A stretch of 64,000 nucleotides of DNA from Paenibacillus sp. GM2 (GTDB taxonomy: Bacteria; Bacillota; Bacilli; Paenibacillales; Paenibacillaceae): contig NZ_LN831279.1 in the NCBI RefSeq assembly GCF_900069005.2, forward strand, positions 2,065,140 to 2,129,139, read 5' to 3'. Position 1 is the first letter of the stretch. Every line of letters begins with the position of its first letter. The position numbers and the translations under genes are program-made. Below are positions 33,417 through 41,356 of this stretch, piece after piece. The notes under the pieces were generated by a model. The model saw only the letters and a list, made by a program, of their open reading frames with translations. It ran no database searches and had not been told where the DNA came from.

Positions 33417-33884
33417 TTATTCGTAGATAATCATATCGCGGAGTTGCTTGGCTAAATCAATGTACGGTCCCTCGGATAAATTATCAAATCCGAGATGGTT
33501 GGCCCGCATGCTTAATAACCGATCTCCTGGAGTAACGCCGAATTGCTTCCATGTTTCCTCCGGCAGGTGTATATACCGATCCTTGTCCAGATACGCCCAG
33601 CAGAAAAGCCGATGCTTAAACGTAACAGCCTCACCCGCAGGAACCGTAAAATTTTGTACCTGTGGCACATTATTAAAAATTGCGGCGAGCGGAGAGTTAG
33701 AAATCCTCTCCTTACAGAGAACGCTGAAGCCTTTCAGCGTATTCCGGCCAGACATTAGAATGACGTTGGATTCAGTAGTAATATAGTATTCCTGCAGGGC
33801 TTGATCCGACAGGCAGAAGGAGCCGTCAGGGAGTATTTTGCTCCAGGCGTAGAAATACTTCCCTGCTTTGGCGGTAACCGCCAT
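33417..33884 (-). CDS. Unknown protein with two AbrB-like strand motifs
   Basis: A 155-residue cytoplasmic protein. Two segments, ILPDGSFCLSDQALQEYYI and HLPEETWKQFGVTPGDRLL, both look like the swapped-hairpin strand of AbrB/SpoVT proteins (I-x-LP ... G-x-GDRLL), so it may be an AbrB-fold DNA-binding or related protein. This is a weak resemblance. ATG at 33884 has GGGGGG 9 bases upstream. Followed by a good terminator. Confidence 0.6.
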   Translation of the reverse strand: MAVTAKAGKYFYAWSKILPDGSFCLSDQALQEYYITTESNVILMSGRNTLKGFSVLCKERISNSPLAAIFNNVPQVQNFTVPAGEAVTFKHRLFCWAYLDKDRYIHLPEETWKQFGVTPGDRLLSMRANHLGFDNLSEGPYIDLAKQLRDMIIYE

Positions 33885-34037
33885 AAATACCATCCCCCCG
33901 AGAGTTAATTCGATTAAGCGTTTGTTCAAAATCATGCGCTTTTGAACACCTACTATTTAGTAAATTAATCATCTCTTATGATGCCGGGATGGAGATATGA
34001 TATTGATCACGGTTACATGATAAAAAGCTCACACCAA

Positions 34038-35102
34038 TTATGATTTATGGATGTTGTATACTTTAAAGGCACGAATAGCAATTATTTTCATCATCATATA
34101 TACCGGTATGGCCAACAGCATCCCCAGAATTCCGGCAAAATCACCGGCAATCAACAACAGAATAATCGTTGTTAATGGATGGATATTAATGGTCCTGCCA
34201 TAGATATAGGGCGAGATCAAATTTGCCTCGATCTGATGCGATACTACTACGACTACAATGACCCATATCACCATAGCCGGAGAAATAGTAAAGGCAACAA
34301 TAACGCTAGGTATGGCTCCCAATAATGTTCCAAAATAAGGGATAAAGCTGAACAGGCCCATAACTAACGAGAGCATTAGTGGATAAGGCAGGCCTATAAT
34401 CCAGAAGCCAACCAGGCTCATCACGGTAAGAACAACAGCATCGATCATCCGTCCTGCAATAAAACCTCGCAGCATGCCATCAATTTCCTGCAGAACCTGA
34501 TCCCCATCTTCATGGTATTTGCTCGGAAGCGCACTGACCAGCATCGGTCTGACCCGACGATCTTCCTTTAGCATGTAGTACAACATAATCGGTACCGTAC
34601 CGACTACGATAACAAAGTCATTCAAAAAGCTAAAAACATGCGATATGTAGCCGCTGGCTGCTTGAATCGCTGAGTTGGCATACTCCATTAGCTTATTCGT
34701 AATCGACAGATCCGATTCATTGAACATGGAGAAATAGCGATTTTCCCGGATTTCATTCATCTGTGCTTGTAGTCCGTTAATCAGTTTCGGCACATTATTA
34801 ATGAACTCGGTAATCTGATGCTCCAGCGGTGGCCAGACAACGACCAGAAAGACCGTAATTACGCCCGCAAACATGAGGTAGATCAGCAGAATCGACAGAA
34901 CCCGATTCATCCGCTTCTCTTCCAAATAGATCACGATCGGACGCAGCAGGTAATACAGGAAAGCAGAAATTGTCAGCGGAACGATCAGTATTTGAACCAA
35001 GGTAACAATTGGATTAAAGATAAAGCTGACCTTGGATAATAAATAGATGATCGTTAACGCCATAATAATACCAAGACTTCTTCGGTAGTACGGTTTATCC
35101 AT
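34038..35102 (-). CDS. AI-2E family (TqsA/YdbI-like) membrane transporter
   Basis: About 354 residues with seven or eight hydrophobic segments and the family features RPIVIYLEEKRMNR, FINDFV-type middle loop, LRGFIAGRMIDAVVLT and GLFSFIPYFGTLLGAIPS. Family members are proposed exporters of AI-2 or Na+/H+ antiporters; specificity is not predictable. Start at ATG 35102 or the adjacent TTG 35105, both with GAGGTG upstream. It follows the 90-residue gene by 36 bases and is likely cotranscribed. Confidence 0.87.
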   Translation of the reverse strand: MDKPYYRRSLGIIMALTIIYLLSKVSFIFNPIVTLVQILIVPLTISAFLYYLLRPIVIYLEEKRMNRVLSILLIYLMFAGVITVFLVVVWPPLEHQITEFINNVPKLINGLQAQMNEIRENRYFSMFNESDLSITNKLMEYANSAIQAASGYISHVFSFLNDFVIVVGTVPIMLYYMLKEDRRVRPMLVSALPSKYHEDGDQVLQEIDGMLRGFIAGRMIDAVVLTVMSLVGFWIIGLPYPLMLSLVMGLFSFIPYFGTLLGAIPSVIVAFTISPAMVIWVIVVVVVSHQIEANLISPYIYGRTINIHPLTTIILLLIAGDFAGILGMLLAIPVYMMMKIIAIRAFKVYNIHKS

Positions 35103-35138
35103 CAAGGGCTGTCACCTCAGTCCTTTCGCAGAATTACC

Positions 35139-35411
35139 CTATTCTTCTACTGAATATGTATTCCAGGCTGCGTCCAGCAGACCATCGAACCATTCGTCGT
35201 CCTGCTCGATCCGTTCATCTACCGCCAGAAGCTCTTCTTCGTCCCCTGATTCCTTGGCAAAATGAAGGCTGTAATCCCAGTCCCGACTGTTCTTGCTGAA
35301 AAATGTAATCTCATAATTCGCCTTATGTGAGTCAATCTGAAAAATCGTCTTGCCTACATAAGTCCCATCTTCATTTTTATACATCTCGGATTGTAGTACA
35401 TTAAAATTCAT
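35139..35411 (-). CDS. 90-residue protein of unknown function
   Basis: A small acidic protein (14 or more Glu/Asp in the last 45 residues) without membrane or secretion signals, with ATG at 35411 and AAAGGAG upstream. It reads like a single small alpha-beta domain (YEITFFSKNSRDWDYSLHFA). I do not recognise the family. It is the first gene of a pair with the AI-2E family transporter. Confidence 0.65.
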   Translation of the reverse strand: MNFNVLQSEMYKNEDGTYVGKTIFQIDSHKANYEITFFSKNSRDWDYSLHFAKESGDEEELLAVDERIEQDDEWFDGLLDAAWNTYSVEE

Positions 35412-35557
35412 TATGGTTTGCTCCTTTATTTCATGGATTCGATATTCCCATAGTTTTCAATTATAATCATTATTCGAGGTAGAAGCACCTCCTTACTGCA
35501 ATATCGTAACATTTTTTTGATCAATAGCAATAACCACAATGATGAGGTGAAGATTGA

Positions 35558-36910
35558 TTGTCACAGCGAAAAAAAGCACCGCGCTCTCTGACACCGGCCG
35601 AAATCTTATCCTACGGCTTCAGCATTATTATTATCATTGGCGCATTTCTGCTATCTCTGCCCATTTCCTCCGTGAACGGGCATAAGTTGAATTTGGTAGA
35701 CGCCTTCTTCACAGCTACCTCGGCTACTTGTGTAACCGGACTGGCTGTTGTAGATACTGGCGTCCATTTTACATTGTTTGGTCAGATCGTTATCCTCTTA
35801 CTTACTCAACTGGGCGGTCTGGGCTTCATGACCTTCGGAACGTTGATTGCTCTTGCTCTGAACCGACGGATTACACTCAAGGATCGTCTCGTACTGCAGG
35901 AAGCGATCAATTACAATTCCATGGACGGCCTGCTCGCACTGATACGCCGCGTCATCTACTATACGATTACGATTGAAGGCACCGGGGCTCTGCTGCTGGC
36001 TGCCCGCTGGGCTATGGAGATGCCGCTTGGCAAGGCCATGTATTTCGGTATTTTCCATAGTATATCGGTATTCAACAACGGTGGCTTTGATCTGTTCGGA
36101 TCCTACTACAGTTCTAGCGGATTTGGTCATTTTCGCAATGATCTATACATAAATATCGTTGTTATGATGCTTATTTTCCTCGGCGGTATAGGGTTTATCG
36201 TCATTCATGATCTGCTGCAGTACCCTAAATCCAAAAAATTATCTCTGCATTCGAAGATTGTATTAACAATGTCGGGTTGTCTGATCCTGGTCGGTGCGCT
36301 CGTTATTTTCGCCATCGAAATATTCAATCCCGCTACCCTTGGAGAATTGCCGCTAGGTCAGCAAATATCGGCGGCTTTCTTCCATTCCATCAGTTCCAGA
36401 TCCGGAGGGGTCAGTACGGTAGATGTCAGCAGCATGAGCCATTCCACCCAATTTTTCATCGTGCTGCTTATGTTTATCGGTGCGGCTCCCGGTTCGACTG
36501 GTGGAGGAATCAAAGTCACCGTCTTTGCGATTCTGCTCGGGGCAGTGTATTCCATGATCCGCGGCAGGCAGGATATCGTCTTCTTTAAAAAGCGACTGCC
36601 CCAGGAGTCGATTCTGCGTGCTATTACGCAGACGTTGATGGCCCTGTCTCTGGTCATCTCCGTATCGATGGTATTGTCGGCATTGGAGGATCGAGAGCTT
36701 CTTCCCCTTCTGTTCGAGACGACCTCCGCCTTCGCAACAACGGGGCTTAGTCTCGATTTGACGCCAAAGCTAACCATGATTAGCAAAATTATACTTTGCT
36801 TTGTGATGTTCATCGGACGGATTGGACCTTTGACACTAGCCTACGCGATAAGGCCAAAGCCCAAGAAGGACCTGTTGCGCTATCCGGAAGGAAAAATTAC
36901 CATCGGTTAA
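35558..36910 (+). CDS. ktrB: KtrB/TrkH-family potassium channel-like transporter
   Basis: A 450-residue K+ transporter with four repeated membrane-pore-membrane units. The four filter loops are visible: TCVTGLAV, FNNGGFDL, SRSGGVST and ATTGLSL, each with the key glycine. TTG at 35558 is the start, with GAGGTG 8 bases upstream. It works with a cytoplasmic RCK subunit (KtrA/KtrC), which is not encoded next to it here; orphan ktrD-type genes in Bacillus have the same arrangement. Second K+ importer in this window after kimA. Confidence 0.9.
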   Translation: MSQRKKAPRSLTPAEILSYGFSIIIIIGAFLLSLPISSVNGHKLNLVDAFFTATSATCVTGLAVVDTGVHFTLFGQIVILLLTQLGGLGFMTFGTLIALALNRRITLKDRLVLQEAINYNSMDGLLALIRRVIYYTITIEGTGALLLAARWAMEMPLGKAMYFGIFHSISVFNNGGFDLFGSYYSSSGFGHFRNDLYINIVVMMLIFLGGIGFIVIHDLLQYPKSKKLSLHSKIVLTMSGCLILVGALVIFAIEIFNPATLGELPLGQQISAAFFHSISSRSGGVSTVDVSSMSHSTQFFIVLLMFIGAAPGSTGGGIKVTVFAILLGAVYSMIRGRQDIVFFKKRLPQESILRAITQTLMALSLVISVSMVLSALEDRELLPLLFETTSAFATTGLSLDLTPKLTMISKIILCFVMFIGRIGPLTLAYAIRPKPKKDLLRYPEGKITIG

Positions 36911-36991
36911 ATAAATCCTCGTTCTTGTTGGATAGTAACGGTAATTCGTAGTATGATAATAGAATAACCCTTTTTAATTGGAGGAGTAACT

Positions 36992-38230
36992 ATGGCTATT
37001 GAGAATTTTCAAGAGAAACTGCAGAAGTATGCCGAACTAGCTGTCAAAATCGGTGTAAATGTGCAAAAGGGCCAGGCCCTGATCGTCAATGCTACTATTG
37101 ATTCTGCAGAACTTGTGCGTATTATCGTGAAACAGGCCTATGAAGCAGGAGCCAGAACAGTCAAAGTGAACTGGAGCGATGATACGATCACTCGCCTTCG
37201 TTACGACATGGCCGCTGAAGAATCGTTCCTCGATGAGCCTAAATGGTACGCTGGTGAAATGCTTGAACTCGTTGAGAACGGCGCTGCTGTACTTCACGTC
37301 ATCTCCTCTGATCCGGACCTTCTTAACGGTGTATCAACAACACGGATTACAAACCATCAGAAGACCTACGGAGCTGCCATGAGCAAGTACCGCGCATTAC
37401 AGATGGCGGACAAGTTCAGTTGGTCCATCGTTGCTGTTCCTTCCCCATCCTGGGCCGCTAAGGTCTTCCCGAACTTGCCGGAGGACAAGCAGGTTGAAGC
37501 GCTATGGGAAGCCATTTTCCGCACGGTTCGCCTCGATCAGCCAGACCCTGTCGCTGCATGGCGCGAGCATATCAAGACATTGTCAGAGAAAGCTGATTAT
37601 TTGAACAACAAGAAATACAAGAAATTGCATTATATCGCACCAGGAACCGACCTGACGATCGAGCTGCCAAAAGGACATCTGTGGGTTGCTGCCGAGAGCA
37701 TCAACGCCCAGGGCAATACGTTCCTGGCTAACATGCCTACAGAGGAAGTATTCACCGCTCCGCAAAGAGATGGTGTTAACGGCACCGTATCAAGTACGAA
37801 ACCGCTAAGCTACAATGGCAACATTATTGACGGCTTCAAATTAACCTTTGAGAACGGCCGTATCATCGACAGCTCTGCCCAAGTTGGCGAATCCGTTCTG
37901 AAGCATCTGATTGAACTGGACGAAGGCTCCCACTATCTTGGTGAAGTGGCGCTGGTTCCTCATGGTTCACCGATCTCCCAATCGGGTATCCTGTTCTACA
38001 ACACGCTGTTCGACGAGAACGCCTCGAACCATCTGGCGATCGGCAACGCTTATGCCTTCAACCTGGAAGGCGGCAAAGCAATGAGCAAGGATGAGCTATT
38101 TGAAGCCGGATTGAACTCCAGCTTCGCCCATGAAGACTTCATGGTCGGCTCCGGCGAGATGGACATCTTCGGAGTAACCGAAGACGGCCAGGAAGAACCA
38201 ATCTTCAAGCAAGGCGCTTGGGCGTTCTAA
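36992..38230 (+). CDS. M29-family aminopeptidase (AmpS/PepS-like)
   Basis: A 412-residue metallo-aminopeptidase of family M29, full length. The metal-binding motifs are present in order: MPTEEVFTAP (Glu), LGEVALVPHG (Glu), NASNHLAIG (His) and FAHEDFMVGSGEMDI (His and Asp). No signal peptide, so it trims cytoplasmic peptides, including those brought in by the downstream Opp system. ATG at 36992 has GGAGGAG. A possible promoter TTGGAT-N18-TATGAT lies at about 36928-36957. Confidence 0.93.
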   Translation: MAIENFQEKLQKYAELAVKIGVNVQKGQALIVNATIDSAELVRIIVKQAYEAGARTVKVNWSDDTITRLRYDMAAEESFLDEPKWYAGEMLELVENGAAVLHVISSDPDLLNGVSTTRITNHQKTYGAAMSKYRALQMADKFSWSIVAVPSPSWAAKVFPNLPEDKQVEALWEAIFRTVRLDQPDPVAAWREHIKTLSEKADYLNNKKYKKLHYIAPGTDLTIELPKGHLWVAAESINAQGNTFLANMPTEEVFTAPQRDGVNGTVSSTKPLSYNGNIIDGFKLTFENGRIIDSSAQVGESVLKHLIELDEGSHYLGEVALVPHGSPISQSGILFYNTLFDENASNHLAIGNAYAFNLEGGKAMSKDELFEAGLNSSFAHEDFMVGSGEMDIFGVTEDGQEEPIFKQGAWAF

Positions 38231-38268
38231 ATAATGCTCTTGAGCCATGTGCATTCACACGGTCGTAT

Positions 38269-38317
38269 GGGGTTGTCTCCCAAGTCGATTATCCGACTTG
38301 GGGACAGCCCCTTTTTT
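38269..38317 (+). terminator. Strong terminator after the aminopeptidase gene
   Basis: A stem of about 18 pairs (GGGG-TGTC-CCAAGTCG / CGACTTGG-GACA-CCCC) with loop ATTAT region, followed by TTTTTT (38312-38317). A related hairpin with the same core occurs at 49385-49435. Confidence 0.85.
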
Positions 38318-38750
38318 GCGTCAAAAGTGGGGGATTCACGGGACTTAAGATACCGTTTTTTGCGCCACAAAGGCGGGGGAATACACAGGGAATTGGGGCG
38401 CCGTTTTCGCGCCAATGACGTGGGCTGCACGGGGACTGGGACTCCGTTTTTTTCGCCAATGACGGAGATTCATGGGGACTGAGGACTCCGTTTCACCAAG
38501 GACAGGGATTCACGGGAACTGAGGACTCCGTTTTTCACCAAGGACAGGGATTCACGGGAACTGGGACTCCGTTTTTCGCCAAGGACAGGGATTCACGGGA
38601 ACTGGGACTCCGTTTTTCACCAAGGACAGGGATTCACGGGAACTGGGACTCCGTTTTTCACCAAGGACAGGGATTCACGGGGACTGAGGACTCCGTTTTC
38701 GTGCCCTAAAGGCGGGGAATACACAAGGCTTGGTACTCCCCTTGTTGCGC
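38318..38750 (+). repeat. Tandem array of about ten 41-48-base G-rich units
   Basis: Units end in CCG plus a T-run at 38353, 38401, 38443, 38488, 38528, 38569, 38610, 38651 and 38693. The central five are nearly identical at 40-42 bases (CAAGGACAGGGATTCACGGG then AACTGGGACTCCGTTTTTC); outer units are longer and diverged. No spacers, so not CRISPR. Unit length is not a multiple of three and no frame stays open through it. Each unit keeps four G-runs. The first unit starts inside the aminopeptidase terminator tail, so the array may have grown from it. Confidence 0.9.
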
Positions 38751-38880
38751 CGGACCAATCGGACATGGTTGACCGTTAACATGCTTCCCCAATACGGTCG
38801 TCCCCCTATACCGGACAATAATGTCCATTACAGGGGCATTATGACGAATTGGGAGATCATCACGCCAATTTCTTTATACG
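38751..38880. other. Short unassigned stretch between the array and the first 187-bp element
   Basis: Contains no open frame with a ribosome site and no repeat that I could match elsewhere in the window. Confidence 0.4.
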
Positions 38881-39067
38881 GCTAACGGAAATTAGAGCCC
38901 TTATTTTCGTAAAATAAGGCCATTTGAATTTCTAACGGAACTGGGGTACGTTATTAGACCAAAAATAAGGGATATTACTCGGATCTAGCCCAAATAACGT
39001 CCCTCATTTCCGTTAGAATTTGTAACCTGCTGATTTCGGCCATTTAGCGGATCATATTTCCGTTAGC
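38881..39067. repeat. 187-bp inverted-repeat element, copy 1 (MITE-like)
   Basis: Ends are perfect 12-base inverted repeats GCTAACGGAAAT ... ATTTCCGTTAGC. Nested inside is a 26-base inverted repeat with three mismatches (TTCTAACGGAA-ACGTTATT arms) and a small CCTTATTTT/AAAATAAGG hairpin. No coding capacity. A second copy with about seven changes lies 476 bases on in the same orientation. The layout is that of a non-autonomous inverted-repeat transposable element or a REP/BIME-type dispersed element. Confidence 0.85.
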
Positions 39068-39079
39068 AGTGCGACTTAG

Positions 39080-39300
39080 TATGATTGAGTCGTTAGGGGC
39101 GATAAATGTAATAAGCGAATGAGGGCGATTGATGCGTTAGGAACAGTTGGTGGGTAAGTAGATAATGCGGTAAAGACGGTAAGTGCGGTAGGGGAGATTA
39201 GGGGAGATAAGTGCGGAGTGGCGTGAATAAGTACGATAAGAGTGATAAGTGTGTTGTGATAAGCGAATGAGGGCAATGTAGGAGATGGGAGCGTTGGAAG
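39080..39300 (+). repeat. Purine-rich degenerate repeat tract
   Basis: Dominated by variants of GATAAGTGCGG, GGGGAGATAAG and AAGCGAATGAGGGC, the last occurring twice (about 39113 and 39264). Strong purine excess on the plus strand. No gene recognised. Confidence 0.6.
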
Positions 39301-39356
39301 CTATCATGGTAACCCTAAAATTCCTGACGCATAAACTTGCTGAATTTCATTATACG

Positions 39357-39543
39357 GCTAACGGAAATCAGAGCCCTTATTTTCGTAAAATAAGGCCATT
39401 TGGATTTCTAACGGAACTGGGGTACGTTATTAGACCAAAAACGAGGGATATTACTCGGATCTAGCCCAAATAACGTCCCTCATTTCCGTTAGAATTTATA
39501 ACCTGCTGATTTCGGCCATTTAGCGGATTACATTTCCGTTAGC
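39357..39543. repeat. 187-bp inverted-repeat element, copy 2 (MITE-like)
   Basis: Same length, ends and internal inverted repeats as copy 1, about 96 percent identical. Short flanks (TTATACG on the left, TGCGA and CTTAG on the right) are also shared, so the duplicated segment is slightly longer than the inverted repeats. Confidence 0.85.
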
Positions 39544-39559
39544 ACTGCGAACTTAGCTC

Positions 39560-40200
39560 TTAAGGCTCAGTTTTAACACTTTGGCTTTGCGCCTTGTTTT
39601 CAACACTATATTTCTATACTATATTTCTACACTTAGCTTCTACACTTTTGCTTCTACTCTAACCTCTGCACCCAGCTTCTGTAGTTCACTTTTACTCTAA
39701 CATCTACATCTAGCTTCTGCTCATCATCTCCCACCCTACTCTCCGTACTCAGCTTCCACACTTTACTTTTGCTCTACTCCTACCCCCTGCTTCCAACTTC
39801 AAGTTTACTCTAACACCTACACCTAGCTTCTGCTCATCATCTCCCACCCTACTCTCCGTACTCAGCTTCCACACTTTACTTTTGCTCTACTTCTACCCCT
39901 GCTTTTACACTTCAATTTCACCCTAACACCTAAATCTAGCTTCTGCTCATCATCTCCCACCCTACTCTCCGTACTCAGCTTCCACACTTCACTTTCACTC
40001 TACCTCTACCCCCTGCTTCCAACTTCAAGTTTACTCTAACCACCTATACACTCTAGCTTCTGCACGTCATCTCCCACCCTACTCTCCGCACTCAGCTATC
40101 ACACTTCATTTTTACTCTGCTTCTAAGCTACTGCATTTTATTTCTACTCTACTCTCCGCACCTAGCTTCTAACTTTGAAGCTCCACACTAAACTGCTATC
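39560..40200 (+). repeat. Pyrimidine-rich tract with 113-base tandem repeats
   Basis: The phrase TAGCTTCTGCTCATCATCTC starts at 39711, 39824 and 39937, and a variant at 40054, giving periods of 113, 113 and 117. Between them the order CCCACCCTACTCTCCG, CTCAGCTTCCACACTT, CTCTAC, CCCCTGCTT is kept. Shorter degenerate copies extend on both sides. Period 113 is not a multiple of three, arguing against coding. Very strong C+T bias on the plus strand. Confidence 0.85.
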
Positions 40201-40292
40201 CTAACTCCAGCGCCCTACATTTCACGCAGAACTCGCTCCTACCTGCCACCATATGCTACGGAATCAAACGAGTTTGAAGATGTTATCGTAGA

Positions 40293-40315
40293 CGGTAGGC
40301 TTGATTTCCTACCGA
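40293..40315 (-). other. Hairpin downstream of oppF
   Basis: Arms CGGTAGG/CCTACCG with an 8-9 base loop, about 80 bases past the oppF stop. No T-run follows, so a terminator role is doubtful. Confidence 0.35.
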
Positions 40316-40390
40316 GGGGTTCTGATAGAGCGTCAACCTATGATGACTCAGGGGCGCCGGAGTCAGGAGCCAATACCGCCGCTACTGATC

Positions 40391-41356
40391 TTAAACCAAA
40401 TGGCAGGCTACATGATGATCGCTGCCCATATTGCGGAATTGCGGAGCCTCGGATTTGCAGCGTTCTACGGCGAACGGACAGCGGGTATGGAACTTGCAGC
40501 CTGCTGGCGGATTGGCTGGACTCGGTATATCCCCCTTCAACACGATTCTCTCTCGCTTCAGCTTCGGAATCGGAATAGGCACCGCTGACAGCAAGGCCTT
40601 CGTGTAGGGGTGCAGCGGGTTCTTGAACAGCTCGTCTCGCGGTGCTGTCTCCATCATCGTACCGAGGTACATCACGCCGATCCTCGTGCACAAATGCTCT
40701 ACTACACTCAGATCATGCGAGATGAACAAATAAGTTAAGCCGCGTGTCTCCTGCAAATGGCGAAACAGATTAATGATCTGCGCCTGAATCGAGACATCCA
40801 GCGCCGATACAGGTTCATCAGCAATGATCAGATCCGGATTCAGCACAAGCGCGCGGGCGATCCCGATCCGCTGCCGCTGACCGCCGGAGAATTCATGCGG
40901 GAAACGATCGATATGATAAGATGACAGGCCGCAGGAGGCCAGCACCTCCTCCACCCGTTCCCTCACCTCCCCCGCCGGTACAAGGCCATGATCGATTAGC
41001 GCTTCGCCAATCGCATCGCCGACACGTACCCGCGGGTTCAGCGAGCTGTACGGGTCCTGGAAGATCAGCTGCAGCCGCGGGCGAATTTTGCGCAATTCCT
41101 GCGGGGATAAGCCATATAAGTCCTGGCCCTGGAAGATAACGTCCCCCGACGTCTTTTCCGTCAGGCGTACAATGCTCTTGCCAACCGTGCTCTTCCCGCT
41201 GCCGGATTCCCCGACCAATCCGAAGGTTTCGCCTGGATTAATTGCAATATTTATATCATCAACGGCCCGCACATGACCCACGGTACGGTTCAAAAGACCG
41301 GATTTGATTGGAAAGTACTTCTTCAAATTATTAACTTCTAATAACGGCTTAGACAT
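40391..41356 (-). CDS. oppF: Peptide ABC transporter ATP-binding protein OppF/DppF
   Basis: A 321-residue ATPase with Walker A GESGSGKSTVGKS, Q-loop LIFQDPYSSLNP, signature FSGGQRQRIGIARAL, Walker B LIIADEP and switch His in LFISHDLS. The C-terminal oligopeptide-transporter extension carries the cysteine pattern CKFHTRCPFAVERC, which in OppF-type proteins can bind an Fe-S cluster. ATG at 41356 has GGAGG upstream and overlaps the oppD stop by 8 bases. Pairs with OppD to power the OppBC channel. Confidence 0.93.
   Translation of the reverse strand: MSKPLLEVNNLKKYFPIKSGLLNRTVGHVRAVDDINIAINPGETFGLVGESGSGKSTVGKSIVRLTEKTSGDVIFQGQDLYGLSPQELRKIRPRLQLIFQDPYSSLNPRVRVGDAIGEALIDHGLVPAGEVRERVEEVLASCGLSSYHIDRFPHEFSGGQRQRIGIARALVLNPDLIIADEPVSALDVSIQAQIINLFRHLQETRGLTYLFISHDLSVVEHLCTRIGVMYLGTMMETAPRDELFKNPLHPYTKALLSAVPIPIPKLKRERIVLKGDIPSPANPPAGCKFHTRCPFAVERCKSEAPQFRNMGSDHHVACHLV

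Noticed and set aside
38218-38482. Small plus-strand reading frames after the aminopeptidase
   Set aside because: They run through the terminator and repeat units, with no ribosome site and no conserved composition.
38318-38750. CRISPR array
   Set aside because: The repeats are contiguous with no unique spacers, unit lengths vary from 40 to 48, and no cas genes are near.
39076-39276. 66-residue minus-strand frame
   Set aside because: Low-complexity translation of the purine-rich repeat tract; no ribosome site.
40423-40438. Plus-strand frame 40301-40588 as a separate gene
   Set aside because: It is largely antisense to the end of oppF and lacks a ribosome site.
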